Part shown: one piece after another, positions 39,710 to 48,132 of the stretch
Layout: each line of letters begins with the position of its first letter
How positions within the stretch are numbered: position 1 is the stretch's first letter
Source: Pseudopedobacter saltans DSM 12145
Lineage (GTDB): Bacteria; Bacteroidota; Bacteroidia; Sphingobacteriales; Sphingobacteriaceae
NCBI RefSeq assembly: GCF_000190735.1
Contig: NC_015177.1
Span: 1,240,001 to 1,304,000, forward strand
Direction: 5' to 3'
DNA: 64,000 nt
The notes under the pieces: generated by a model
The model's database searches: none
The model's input: the letters and a program-made list of their open reading frames with translations, nothing else
Told to the model about the DNA's origin: nothing
Program-made: the position numbers and the translations under genes

Positions 39710-40798
39710 ATGGAATTCCAAAATATCAATCATAATACCTACACCACTGAAAGCTCAGTACTGAAAGTAATATACTATGCCGAGGGTTTCAAAGAGGAAT
39801 TAGAATCTAGTTTTGAAAATGGGCTATATTCTGTAAAGGAATTTAATTCAATTAAGACGTTAACAGAGGAGACTCAATCTTTTTCTATTAATGATCTTAA
39901 CAATAATCTACTTATCGAAATCAGTCCGGAAAATACCAATGAGGTTTTTCAAATTGTAGAAAATTTAAAAAACCACTGGTTAACGAGAAATATCATCATC
40001 ATTCTTTTATTAACGGAAAGCAATCAGGCTATTACAAGAAGAGCGTTAAAATTGGGCGTAAGTGACTGTTATAATCCTCCTATACCTTTTAGTGATGTTA
40101 AAGAAAGGCTTAGATTTTTATCTTTTTATAAACAGTTAAGAGCAGAAAAAAAAGATCTATATCCGATAGAAATTGAAGAGTATAAAATTCCTTCGGGTAA
40201 AAGAATGTTAGATCTTTTACTATCCTCTATAGCTTTAATAAGTTTAAGCCCTCTATTTTTATTAGTTGCAATATTGATTAAGTTAGACTCCAAAGGACCT
40301 GTGTTTTACACAAGTAAACGAGTAGGTACAGGATATAAAATTTTCGATTTCTATAAGTTCCGCTCCATGAAAAAAGACGCAGATAAGGAAGTCGAAAAAT
40401 TATCTAAAAACAATCAATACCAAGGCGGAGACGCTGCTTTTTTTAAAATTAAAGATGATCCTCGGGTAACTAAATTAGGCAATTTCTTAAGAAATAGTAG
40501 CATTGATGAACTTCCTCAGTTATTGAATGTTCTTAAGGGCGATATGTCTTTGGTAGGAAATCGGCCTTTGCCTTTATACGAGGCGGAGAAATTGACTACA
40601 AACGAGTGGTCTATGCGTTTCTTGGCTCCTGCGGGGCTTACAGGACTTTGGCAAATTAGCCGAAGAGGAAAAAAAGATATGTCTGAACGAGAAAGAAAGA
40701 AACTCGATAATTTCTATGCAAGCAATTATTCCATATGGCTTGATCTAAAAATTATTTTCAAGACAATCCCTGCCCTTTTACAAAAAGAAAAAGTATAA
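39710..40798 (+). CDS. Pseudo-receiver fused to polyprenyl glycosylphosphotransferase (WcaJ/PglC-like)
   Basis: A 362-residue initiating glycosyltransferase that should move a sugar-1-phosphate onto undecaprenyl phosphate. Residues 1-145 look like a CheY fold without its acid pocket: no Asp at the phospho-acceptor strand, but a recognisable RNIIIILLLTESN strand and LGVSDCYNPP loop. One membrane segment (about 168-190) leads into the bacterial sugar transferase domain (about 195-360). That domain contains FYKFRSM, DDPRVTKLGNFLRNSSIDELPQ-type sequence with the catalytic D266-E267 pair, and GDMSLVGNRP. No other polysaccharide genes lie nearby, so the pathway it starts is unknown. Confidence 0.88.
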   Translation: MEFQNINHNTYTTESSVLKVIYYAEGFKEELESSFENGLYSVKEFNSIKTLTEETQSFSINDLNNNLLIEISPENTNEVFQIVENLKNHWLTRNIIIILLLTESNQAITRRALKLGVSDCYNPPIPFSDVKERLRFLSFYKQLRAEKKDLYPIEIEEYKIPSGKRMLDLLLSSIALISLSPLFLLVAILIKLDSKGPVFYTSKRVGTGYKIFDFYKFRSMKKDADKEVEKLSKNNQYQGGDAAFFKIKDDPRVTKLGNFLRNSSIDELPQLLNVLKGDMSLVGNRPLPLYEAEKLTTNEWSMRFLAPAGLTGLWQISRRGKKDMSERERKKLDNFYASNYSIWLDLKIIFKTIPALLQKEKV

Positions 40799-40863
40799 AA
40801 TCTCAAGTCATTCAAATTGGATTTGATATCTTTATTGATTCAATTTTTAAAGAAATCAGAGTT

Positions 40864-41508
40864 TTGAAGGATTATTTGTTGTTTATTGATACAGAAACCT
40901 CTGGGCTTCCTAAACGATGGGATCTTCCCTATACCAACAATTTAAATTGGCCATACGCTTTGCAGATATCCTGGATTATCTATCATCCGGACGGAACTGA
41001 AATAAAACGTGAGAATTACTTTATCAATGAAAATGATGTCACTATTAGTAAGGATTCTATAAAGATCCATGGCATAACAGAAGACTTTCTAAAATCACAT
41101 GGAAAAAAAAGAAAAGATATCTTACGTAAATTAGCTTATGATATCAAGAAATTTGATCCACTTATAATAGGTCATTTTGTAGAGCTTGATATACATGTAT
41201 TAAGTGTTGATTATTTGCGGGCAAGGATAAAAAATCCATTTAAAGGACGTAATTTCTTTTGTACAATGCTAAAGAGTCATGATTTTTCAAAGAATCCGAG
41301 AATTAAATTTCTTAAACTCTCTGAATTGTTCGAGTATCTGTTTGATAAACATCCCGCAGATCTACACAATGCTGAAAAAGATGCCGAACACGCTGCAGAT
41401 TGTTTTTTCGAGCTTTTAAAAAGAGGACAAATCACTATCCAAGACGTAACAAAACAAAAGGAGTATTTTTTAAAACAATTAAATGCCCTGGAAGAACAAG
41501 TCTGTTAA
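40864..41508 (+). CDS. DEDDh 3'-5' exonuclease (DnaQ-like)
   Basis: A 214-residue exonuclease of the DnaQ/RNase T superfamily. Exo I is FIDTETSGLP (D9, E11), Exo II is the IGHFVELDIHVL region (about 109-120) with its Asp, and Exo III is H-NAEKDAEHAAD (about 162-173), so it is the DEDDh type. The start is the TTG at 40864; a later ATG would remove the catalytic strand. There is no polymerase part. It is followed after 24 bp by the DUF294 gene. Pairing of a DnaQ-like exonuclease with a DUF294 protein is a repeated arrangement in bacteria (recall, unverified here), but the joint role is unknown. Confidence 0.87.
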   Translation: MKDYLLFIDTETSGLPKRWDLPYTNNLNWPYALQISWIIYHPDGTEIKRENYFINENDVTISKDSIKIHGITEDFLKSHGKKRKDILRKLAYDIKKFDPLIIGHFVELDIHVLSVDYLRARIKNPFKGRNFFCTMLKSHDFSKNPRIKFLKLSELFEYLFDKHPADLHNAEKDAEHAADCFFELLKRGQITIQDVTKQKEYFLKQLNALEEQVC

Positions 41509-41532
41509 TTTTTTTTCTATTTTACTCCCAAA

Positions 41533-43452
41533 ATGCAGCAGCTTATGAACAAATTGGTCGAACTTTTAAAGAAAACAAAACCTTTTGATTTGCTTCCTGA
41601 TAGCATTTTAAAAGGCGTAGCCGACGCACTTACAGAAATAAAATACTATAAAGATACACTGGCTTACCGTCAGGAAGTTACCGAAATGAAAGGTGTTGAT
41701 ATTATTTACGAAGGTGAATATGAGACATTCTTTTTTGACCCTTCCGAAAATAAACGATCAGTAGAAGTCCATCATACTCCTTATTGTTTTGGGGGTATTT
41801 CTATCTTATTAAACCGAACCAAAGCTCTAAAATCTGTCATTGCAAAGAAAGGAACTATCATTTATAGCTTGCCAAGAAAAGACTTTATTGGCTTATGTAA
41901 TGCTTACGACGAATTTTTCCAATACTACACAGCAGATTTCGGAAAGCGAATGCTTGATGAGGAGTTTGCTCATTTTGTTAAAAAACCAGCATCATTTGAA
42001 GAAAGTTACATTGCTGCAGAGCAACTGTATTCCAGAAAAATAGAAGGAATAATTTATAAAGATATCGTTTCTTGCGATGCCGACACCCCTATTTTCGAAG
42101 CAGCAAGGCATATGGCTAAGAATAAAGTAAGTTGTCTATTCGTAAAAGATAAGAACGAAAACATTATTGGTTATGCAACGGATATTACGCTGCGGGATAA
42201 TGTAATTGCAGAAAAGAGAAATCCGGAGGAGCCAATATCATCCGTAATGGATAACCCTATTGTTTCTATATCCAATCAGGCTTATTTATATGAGGCTGTA
42301 TTAATGATGTTTAGAACAAAAACTAAATATCTTTTAGTGGAAAAGGAAGGTAAATATGTAGGCTTTTTGAGTAGAAACAGATTACTGAGTGAACAGGGAC
42401 AATCTCCACTCGTGTTTATCCAATCAGTTAGATCTGCGGTAACCGTGGAGGAACTTAGGGAAAAATGGAATTACGTTCCCGAAATTATCAACCAATTATT
42501 GGGACGGGGCGTACATGCAGAGATCGTAAATCAGGTAATCACAACCATAGCAGACACAATCGCTATTAAAGTAATTGAAAAGATTATCGGTGAAATGGGT
42601 GAACCTCCCGCTAAATTTGTTTTTATGGTTACAGGTAGCGAAGGCCGTAAAGAACAAACCCTTAAAACCGATCAGGACAATGCAATTATTTACGAAGACA
42701 AAGCCAACGAACACCGGGAAATGGTTAGGGAATATTTCCTGGAATTTGCCAAAAGAGTCTCCGATAATTTAAATGATATAGGTTTCGTGTATTGCAAAGG
42801 TGGTTATATGGCCAGCAATCCGGACTGGACGCATTCTCTTTCACATTGGAAACGCAATTATAAAAAATGGATTGAAGAATCTGTTCCGGAAAATGCGATC
42901 AAATTCTCTACATTTTTCGATTGTAGATATTTATACGGAGACAGAACCATTATTCATCAGTTAAAAGAGTTCTTAGAAGAAGAGCTTCAAAAACCTATAG
43001 AACGCTTTTTTGCGCATATCGCTAAAAATGCACTTCAGTATGAACCTCCATTAACTTTCTTTAACAACATCAGAACACAAACAATTGGCAAATCAGAAGT
43101 ATTTGATATAAAAAACGCCATGACTCCTATTGTCGATCTTGTTCGCGTTTATGCACTTCGTAAAAGAATATACGAAGAAAATACAGGAGAAAGATTGAAG
43201 AAGCTTATGGAACTGGGTGTTTTTAGTCCTGAGCAATATCATGAATTATATCAATCTTATTATTATTTGATGGGAATGAGGCTTAAAAACCAGGCAAATC
43301 AAATTATGATAGCTAAAACAGGGCCTGATAATTATATACAGATTGATAAACTTACAAAAATCGAGAAAGCTACATTAAAAGAGATATTCAAAACAATTTA
43401 TAATTTTCAGGTAGGTATAAAAATGCGGTTTACTAATAATCTACTGGGATAA
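41533..43452 (+). CDS. cNMP-binding / CBS / DUF294 nucleotidyltransferase-like protein
   Basis: A 639-residue cytoplasmic signalling protein in four parts: a cyclic-nucleotide-binding-like domain (about 15-135), a CBS pair (about 165-285), a GlnD-like nucleotidyltransferase domain (about 325-460) with GSEGRKEQTLKTDQDNA near 367-383, and the DUF294 C-terminal helical domain (about 480-620). The GS...TDQDNA pattern keeps the usual metal-binding acids, so the transferase may be active. The CBS domains suggest sensing of an adenine nucleotide. Target and product are unknown. It forms an operon with the upstream exonuclease and ends at a strong bidirectional terminator. Confidence 0.87.
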   Translation: MQQLMNKLVELLKKTKPFDLLPDSILKGVADALTEIKYYKDTLAYRQEVTEMKGVDIIYEGEYETFFFDPSENKRSVEVHHTPYCFGGISILLNRTKALKSVIAKKGTIIYSLPRKDFIGLCNAYDEFFQYYTADFGKRMLDEEFAHFVKKPASFEESYIAAEQLYSRKIEGIIYKDIVSCDADTPIFEAARHMAKNKVSCLFVKDKNENIIGYATDITLRDNVIAEKRNPEEPISSVMDNPIVSISNQAYLYEAVLMMFRTKTKYLLVEKEGKYVGFLSRNRLLSEQGQSPLVFIQSVRSAVTVEELREKWNYVPEIINQLLGRGVHAEIVNQVITTIADTIAIKVIEKIIGEMGEPPAKFVFMVTGSEGRKEQTLKTDQDNAIIYEDKANEHREMVREYFLEFAKRVSDNLNDIGFVYCKGGYMASNPDWTHSLSHWKRNYKKWIEESVPENAIKFSTFFDCRYLYGDRTIIHQLKEFLEEELQKPIERFFAHIAKNALQYEPPLTFFNNIRTQTIGKSEVFDIKNAMTPIVDLVRVYALRKRIYEENTGERLKKLMELGVFSPEQYHELYQSYYYLMGMRLKNQANQIMIAKTGPDNYIQIDKLTKIEKATLKEIFKTIYNFQVGIKMRFTNNLLG

Positions 43453-43455
43453 AAC

Positions 43456-43489
43456 AAAAAAAGCTTCTAGAAATCTAGAAGCTTTTTTT
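43456..43489. terminator. Bidirectional terminator between the DUF294 gene and rpsO
   Basis: AAAAAAAGCTTCTAG pairs with CTAGAAGCTTTTTTT around a 4-base loop. Long A and T runs on each side let it serve both convergent genes. Confidence 0.9.
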
Positions 43490-43511
43490 AGAAGATTTTA
43501 CAATCTAAAGA

Positions 43512-43796
43512 TTAGATAGATTTAATGATATCTCTTAATCCTAATGATTTAATGATTGCTCTATATCTGTTGATATCTTTTTTGTAAAGATATGCTAATA
43601 AAGCTCTTCTTTTACCAACCAATTTTTGTAGTGCTAACTGAGTAGAAAAATCTTTTCTGTTAGATTTTAAGTGGCCAGTTAAATGTGCAATTCTGTAAGT
43701 GAATAATGCAACTTGTCCTTCCGGAGAACCTGTGTTTGTTTCAGCGTTTCCGTGTTCTTTGAAGATTTCCTTCTTCTTTTCTGTACTTAAATACAT
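43512..43796 (-). CDS. rpsO: 30S ribosomal protein S15
   Basis: A 94-residue primary 16S rRNA-binding protein. The diagnostic blocks are GSPEGQVALFTYRIAHLTGHLK (about 23-44) and DFSTQLALQKLVGKRRALLAYL (about 48-69), followed by the basic C-terminal helix. It is monocistronic with its own promoter and terminator. Confidence 0.98.
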   Translation of the reverse strand: MYLSTEKKKEIFKEHGNAETNTGSPEGQVALFTYRIAHLTGHLKSNRKDFSTQLALQKLVGKRRALLAYLYKKDINRYRAIIKSLGLRDIIKSI

Positions 43797-43837
43797 TACT
43801 TGAATAATATTAAAGCTAAAATTTAATTAATTGTGTG

Positions 43838-43869
43838 CAAAAGTACGATTAATTATGTAATAATCACAA
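43838..43869 (-). promoter_or_regulatory. rpsO promoter
   Basis: On the minus strand TTG (43869-43867), a 21-bp spacer and TACTTTTG (43845-43838) match the Bacteroidota form. The box lies 41 bp before the rpsO ATG. Confidence 0.6.
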
Positions 43870-43979
43870 GTTCAAAATAAAATAAAAACCTGAGCAAAAA
43901 TTGGTTTAAAGTCAATTTTAAAAATAAAAATCCGAACACAGGATAATAAAGATTACTTTCGCAGCGAGAAAGTATCAAT

Positions 43980-44393
43980 ATGAGCGAATATAAAAAATTT
44001 AAAACTGAACATAAAGTTCGTCCTGATGATATAGACATGTTCAATCATGTACACAATAGCATATATCTAGACTATGTTTTAGCTGCGAGATATGAGCAAA
44101 TGGAGCTTTTTTATGGAATGGCCATGGACGAGTTTTTGAAACTTGGTTTCGGCTGGGTGGTTCAAAAAGTGCAGATAGAATATAAAAGACCTTTAAAATT
44201 GGGTGACACGTTTAGTGTAGAAACCGGTATTGTAAACATTGGCGAAAAAGGCTGTAAAGTAGAATTTACGATAAATAATCTTAAAACAAACAAAACCAGC
44301 ACTATAGGCTGGTTCGATTTTGTTATGATTGATATGAAAACAGGCAGAAGTGCTGTTTTGCCAGAAAGTATAATTAAGCTTTATTCTATTTAG
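43980..44393 (+). CDS. Acyl-CoA thioesterase, 4HBT/FadM-like hotdog fold
   Basis: A 137-residue single hotdog-fold thioesterase. The family active-site strand appears as RPDDIDMFNHVHNSIYLDY (about 15-33), with an Asp/His/Asn pattern like YbgC and FadM, and GWVVQKVQIEYKRPLKLGD follows at about 58-76. It probably hydrolyses acyl-CoA or aryl-CoA. It runs head-on into ddl: the two stop codons overlap in an 8-bp shared end. Substrate unknown. Confidence 0.85.
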   Translation: MSEYKKFKTEHKVRPDDIDMFNHVHNSIYLDYVLAARYEQMELFYGMAMDEFLKLGFGWVVQKVQIEYKRPLKLGDTFSVETGIVNIGEKGCKVEFTINNLKTNKTSTIGWFDFVMIDMKTGRSAVLPESIIKLYSI

Positions 44394-45378
44394 CTGTTTT
44401 TAAAGCTTCGTCTATCAAATTCCCATAAAAATATGTTAAAGTTAATCCTGCTGCCCTAACTTGTTGCGGGATTATACTATTTTCTGACTGCCCGGGAATT
44501 GTATTTACCTCAATAAAGTAGAAATCTTTATTATCTTTCAATATAAAATCAATCCTAACCATTCCCTTACAGTTCAATTGTATATAGGTTCTTTTAATAA
44601 TCTCTCCTATTCTTTCAACCAGCTCATTGTCTAATTCTGCCGGAGTTACTTCATTTGTTAATCCTGCGGTATACTTTGCTTCAAAATCGAAAAACTCTTT
44701 TGTGGTAATAATCTCGGTAATAGGTAAAACATTAACCTCTCCATCAACAGTATATGCGCCAACAGTAAACTCTCTTCCAGAGATAAATTCCTCTATTAAA
44801 ACTTCAGATCCTTCTGCAAAAGCTCTTTGTACAGCTTTATCTAAATCATCCCATTCATTAACTTTAGACATCCCTATGCTACTTCCGCCATTATTAGGTT
44901 TTACAAATAGTGGTAAGCCTAAATTTTGTTCAATTTCCGCTTGTTTATACGAGTCTAAAGAAAATAATTGTACCGATTTGGCAATATTAAGATCAGGGAC
45001 TGCAGATACGATTTGTTTGGTATAACCTTTATTCATCGTAATTGCAGACGTTGTAGCATCACAACTTGTGTATGGAATATTTAACATATCAAAATAACCC
45101 TGCAATTTCCCATCTTCTCCGGGAATACCATGTATAATAATAAAAGCACAGTCAAAAGTCACTTTTGTCCCTTTTATATTTATGCTAAAATCATTTTTAT
45201 CTATCAGATGCGATTCTCCCTGTTCATCTTCATGATACCACTTTTCCGAATCTATAATAATCTGATAAACGTTGTATTTCGATCTGTCTAAATTCTTATA
45301 TACTGTTTTTGTACTATTTAAAGATATTACAGACTCCCCTGTAAAACCGCCGGCTACTAACGCGATGTTCTTTTTCAT
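44386..45378 (-). CDS. ddl: D-alanine--D-alanine ligase
   Basis: A 330-residue ATP-grasp enzyme that makes D-Ala-D-Ala for peptidoglycan. It begins KKNIALVAGGFTGES. The ATP-grasp core has PLFVKPNNGGSSIGMSKV (about 160-177), EEFISGREFTVG, and the metal site FYFIEVNTIPGQSENS. I take ATG 45378 as the start; a TTG nine bases upstream lies inside the putative -7 box. It is divergent from the PASTA gene. Confidence 0.95.
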   Translation of the reverse strand: MKKNIALVAGGFTGESVISLNSTKTVYKNLDRSKYNVYQIIIDSEKWYHEDEQGESHLIDKNDFSINIKGTKVTFDCAFIIIHGIPGEDGKLQGYFDMLNIPYTSCDATTSAITMNKGYTKQIVSAVPDLNIAKSVQLFSLDSYKQAEIEQNLGLPLFVKPNNGGSSIGMSKVNEWDDLDKAVQRAFAEGSEVLIEEFISGREFTVGAYTVDGEVNVLPITEIITTKEFFDFEAKYTAGLTNEVTPAELDNELVERIGEIIKRTYIQLNCKGMVRIDFILKDNKDFYFIEVNTIPGQSENSIIPQQVRAAGLTLTYFYGNLIDEALKTAK

Positions 45379-45384
45379 GATATT

Positions 45385-45417
45385 CAAATATAGACGTTAA
45401 TACGTTTTTATTTTCAA
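45385..45417 (-). promoter_or_regulatory. Putative ddl promoter, almost touching the start codon
   Basis: On the minus strand TTG (45417-45415), a 22-bp spacer and TATATTTG (45392-45385) match the consensus. Only 6 bp separate the -7 box from ATG 45378, so the mRNA would be leaderless or nearly so. Confidence 0.45.
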
Positions 45418-45548
45418 TCGAATAAAAAAAATACCTTTATAGTTTCTCGCTGATCCACAATTAGTTTAACAAAGTTTATGATTTTTGTTAACTCAGTTTC
45501 CTGTTTTTTGGCTAAGTTTGAAGTATATTTTTGATACTAATTGACTTA

Positions 45549-46313
45549 ATGAGTAAGTTTTTTCAATATCTAGCAACTCCAGAGTTCCGCAAACAATTAA
45601 TTATTGCGATTGCATCTGTCCTAACTTTACTTTTTACCATATTTTTCAGCCTCCGTTATTACACAAAACACGGTGAAGGCCTGGCTGTTCCTTTGGTTAA
45701 AGGTTTAAATATAAACGAAGCCATTAGCATTTTGGATGAAAAAGGTTTACGGTACCAAATAGATTCTGTTTACGTAATGGATAAACCCGCAGGAATGGTT
45801 CTGGAACAAGATCCTGACCCTGAAACGAATGTAAAAACCAATCGGATTATCTATTTAACCATAGTAAGTTTCCAAACTCCGGATGTCAACTTTCCGGATA
45901 TAGAAAATAAAACCTTTTTAGAAGCTAAGGCCATCTTGGAAAACTATGGTTTAAAAATTGGTGACACCATATACAAATCAGACATTGCCAGAGATGCCGT
46001 TTTAGGATTCAATTATGCCAATCAACCAGTAAGGATCGGTCAGAAATTGCCTAAAGGATCGAGAATTAATCTTATTCTAGGCGACGGAATGGGTGCCAGC
46101 GAAATAGAAGTTCCAGATTTCAGAGGCTTAACCTTGAGCGAGGCAAAATTCTCCATAAAAGGGTCTTCACTTACTTTAGGGGAAATTCATTACCAAGGTA
46201 CGGTAACCGATTCCGCAAATGCAGTTGTGATTTCGCAATTCCCAAGTGTACAAGATTCTGTTGTAAAAGTGAGTATAGGTACAAGGATCAATTTGGTGCT
46301 ATCTAATCAATAA
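45549..46313 (+). CDS. Membrane-anchored PASTA domain protein
   Basis: A 254-residue protein with a short cytoplasmic end, one membrane helix (about 17-36), and three PASTA domains outside (about 45-110, 113-180 and 183-253). Each has the V-P-x-x-G/N-x-x-x-x-EA-x-x-x-L pattern, for example VPLVKGLNINEAISIL and VPDFRGLTLSEAKFSI. PASTA domains bind muropeptides or beta-lactam-like ligands in Ser/Thr kinases and PBPs, but this protein has no kinase or transpeptidase part. An upstream in-frame TTG (45531) would add six residues; ATG 45549 fits better. Overlaps the rhodanese gene by one base. Confidence 0.9.
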   Translation: MSKFFQYLATPEFRKQLIIAIASVLTLLFTIFFSLRYYTKHGEGLAVPLVKGLNINEAISILDEKGLRYQIDSVYVMDKPAGMVLEQDPDPETNVKTNRIIYLTIVSFQTPDVNFPDIENKTFLEAKAILENYGLKIGDTIYKSDIARDAVLGFNYANQPVRIGQKLPKGSRINLILGDGMGASEIEVPDFRGLTLSEAKFSIKGSSLTLGEIHYQGTVTDSANAVVISQFPSVQDSVVKVSIGTRINLVLSNQ

Positions 46314-46621
46314 TGGAAGACATACAGTCAGAAGAATTCAGCAACATTCTTCAAACTAACAAACAGGATACTTTTATCTTAGACGTAAGGGAAGAGTTGG
46401 AATTCCATACTTTCAACGTTGGAGGGACGAATATTCCTCTTGGAAAAATGCAGAAACTTTTGGAAGATGACGATCTGGAAATACCCGAAGATAAAGTAAT
46501 AATTGTCGTTTGTCAACGTGGAATACGTAGCAAAACTGCAAAAACCTTATTGAATAATTTCGGTTTTAAGAATGTTAGAAATTTAGAGGGAGGGCTTTTG
46601 AAACTACAAAGAATTCTTTAG
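46313..46621 (+). CDS. Rhodanese-like domain protein
   Basis: A 102-residue single rhodanese domain. The active-site loop is CQRGIRS with C67, and LDVREELEFHTFNVGGTNIP is the standard CH2A region. It is cytoplasmic and likely carries sulfane sulfur. The start ATG overlaps the PASTA stop (TAATG), so they are translationally coupled. The pathway is unknown. Confidence 0.92.
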   Translation: MEDIQSEEFSNILQTNKQDTFILDVREELEFHTFNVGGTNIPLGKMQKLLEDDDLEIPEDKVIIVVCQRGIRSKTAKTLLNNFGFKNVRNLEGGLLKLQRIL

Positions 46622-46656
46622 CCATATTACACGCTATCAAAAAATAAATAAGATTT

Positions 46657-47700
46657 ATGATGCCTATAAAAAAATCAAAAAATATATTAATTGCTATTGT
46701 GGTAGTCATTTTACTTTTAGCAGTTTTTATACTTCCCAAATTCTACTTTAAATATTTTGCCAATAATATCAAAGTAAACGAAAAGACATATTTATATGTA
46801 CCAACAGGAGCTACTTTTCAACAACTGAAAGATTCCATTGCAAAAGGAGATTTCTTAAAAAGGCCAGAGTACTTTTTCAGTTTAGCCACCGACAGAGAGC
46901 TTCAAACTAAATTTAAATCTGGAAAATACGCCATACTGCCTGGTATGACCAACCGCGCTTTAACTAATATGTTAATCGCAGGAAATCAGGAACCTGTGGA
47001 TATCTCTTTCAGAAATGTCAGGTTAAAGGGGAATTTCGCTAAGTTGATGTCCAAAAAACTTGAATTCGACTCTGCTGCCCTAATGAATTTATTGGATTCG
47101 AGCCAGTTTGTAGGAGAATATGGATTTACAAAAGACAATGTATATACCATGTTCATTCCCAATTCTTACGAAATGTTCTGGAACACTTCTGCAAAAGACT
47201 TCTTCCAGAGAATGAACAAAGAATATAAAACATTCTGGAATCCTGAAAGGCTAAAAAAAGCTGAAGAATTGAAAATGACTCCCCAGCAGGTTACTGTTCT
47301 AGCTTCTATTGTTGATGCCGAAGCTTTAGCAGACAAAGAAATGCCAACCATTGCGGGGTTATATCTGAATAGATTGAGAAGAGGAATCAAACTTGAGGCA
47401 GACCCAACTGTTATCTTTGCCAATAACGATTTCACAATTCGCAGGGTATTAAACAGACATTTAACCAAAGAATCCCCTTATAATACTTATAGGAATTTTG
47501 GTTTGCCCCCGGGCCCAATCATGATGCCTTCTATTAATGCTATAGATGCAACTCTAAACCCCGAAAAGCACAATTATATCTATATGTGTGCAAAAGAAGA
47601 TTTTTCCGGATATCACAATTTTGCCTCCACACTTTCTGAACATTTAGTTAATGCCAGAAAATTTCAGGCCGCTCTTAACCAAAGGAATATCAAAAAATAA
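46657..47700 (+). CDS. mltG: Endolytic murein transglycosylase MltG
   Basis: A 347-residue inner-membrane lytic transglycosylase that cuts nascent peptidoglycan glycan strands. One N-terminal membrane helix (about 9-29) is followed by a LysM-like part and the YceG core. The catalytic region reads LASIVDAEALADKEMPTIAGLYLNRL (about 211-236 in parts), then EADPTVIFA and YNTY-x-x-x-GLPPGPI. The usual IVEKE(T) motif appears as IVDAEA, with the second Glu kept and the first replaced by Asp. It follows the PASTA and rhodanese genes by 35 bp, in line with a cell-wall operon. Confidence 0.93.
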   Translation: MMPIKKSKNILIAIVVVILLLAVFILPKFYFKYFANNIKVNEKTYLYVPTGATFQQLKDSIAKGDFLKRPEYFFSLATDRELQTKFKSGKYAILPGMTNRALTNMLIAGNQEPVDISFRNVRLKGNFAKLMSKKLEFDSAALMNLLDSSQFVGEYGFTKDNVYTMFIPNSYEMFWNTSAKDFFQRMNKEYKTFWNPERLKKAEELKMTPQQVTVLASIVDAEALADKEMPTIAGLYLNRLRRGIKLEADPTVIFANNDFTIRRVLNRHLTKESPYNTYRNFGLPPGPIMMPSINAIDATLNPEKHNYIYMCAKEDFSGYHNFASTLSEHLVNARKFQAALNQRNIKK

Positions 47701-47715
47701 GAAAGGAGAAAGCTG

Positions 47716-48123
47716 ATGTTTGTGTTTGAAACAAAAATTAGGGTAAGATATGCTGATACAGACCAAATGGGTTACGTTTATAATGGGAATTACGCTACCT
47801 ATTACGAAGTAGGCCGAACAGAAGCTTTGCGTAGTTTGGGTATGACCTATAAATCTATGGAAGAAGAGGGTGTGATGCTTCCTGTTTTGGAAATGAAATC
47901 CAAATTTTTCAAACCCATAAAATATGATGAGCTGATCACTGTAAAAGTGATTATTGAGAAAAAACCAGGAGTTAGAATCCTATTCAAATACGACATTTAC
48001 AACGAAAACAACGAACATGTACATACCGGAGAAACAACCATGGTATTTGTAGATATGCAAAAAAACAAACCTTGTATGCCTCCGGAAAGTTTTGCTGATA
48101 GATTAAATCCTTTTTTTGAGTAA
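47716..48123 (+). CDS. Acyl-CoA thioesterase, YbgC/4HBT family
   Basis: A 135-residue hotdog-fold thioesterase. The family signature is RVRYADTDQMGYVYNGNYATYYEVGRTE (about 9-36 in parts), with the catalytic Asp in D-T-D-Q-M-G. It lies 15 bp after mltG and 9 bp before the yihY-like gene, in one operon. YbgC types hydrolyse acyl-CoA, and in E. coli YbgC is linked to Tol-Pal, but no tol genes are here. Confidence 0.9.
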   Translation: MFVFETKIRVRYADTDQMGYVYNGNYATYYEVGRTEALRSLGMTYKSMEEEGVMLPVLEMKSKFFKPIKYDELITVKVIIEKKPGVRILFKYDIYNENNEHVHTGETTMVFVDMQKNKPCMPPESFADRLNPFFE

Positions 48124-48132
48124 ATTAGATAC

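Noticed and set aside
44627-45025. 132-codon plus-strand frame inside ddl
   Set aside because: It lies opposite the conserved ATP-grasp core; shadow frame.
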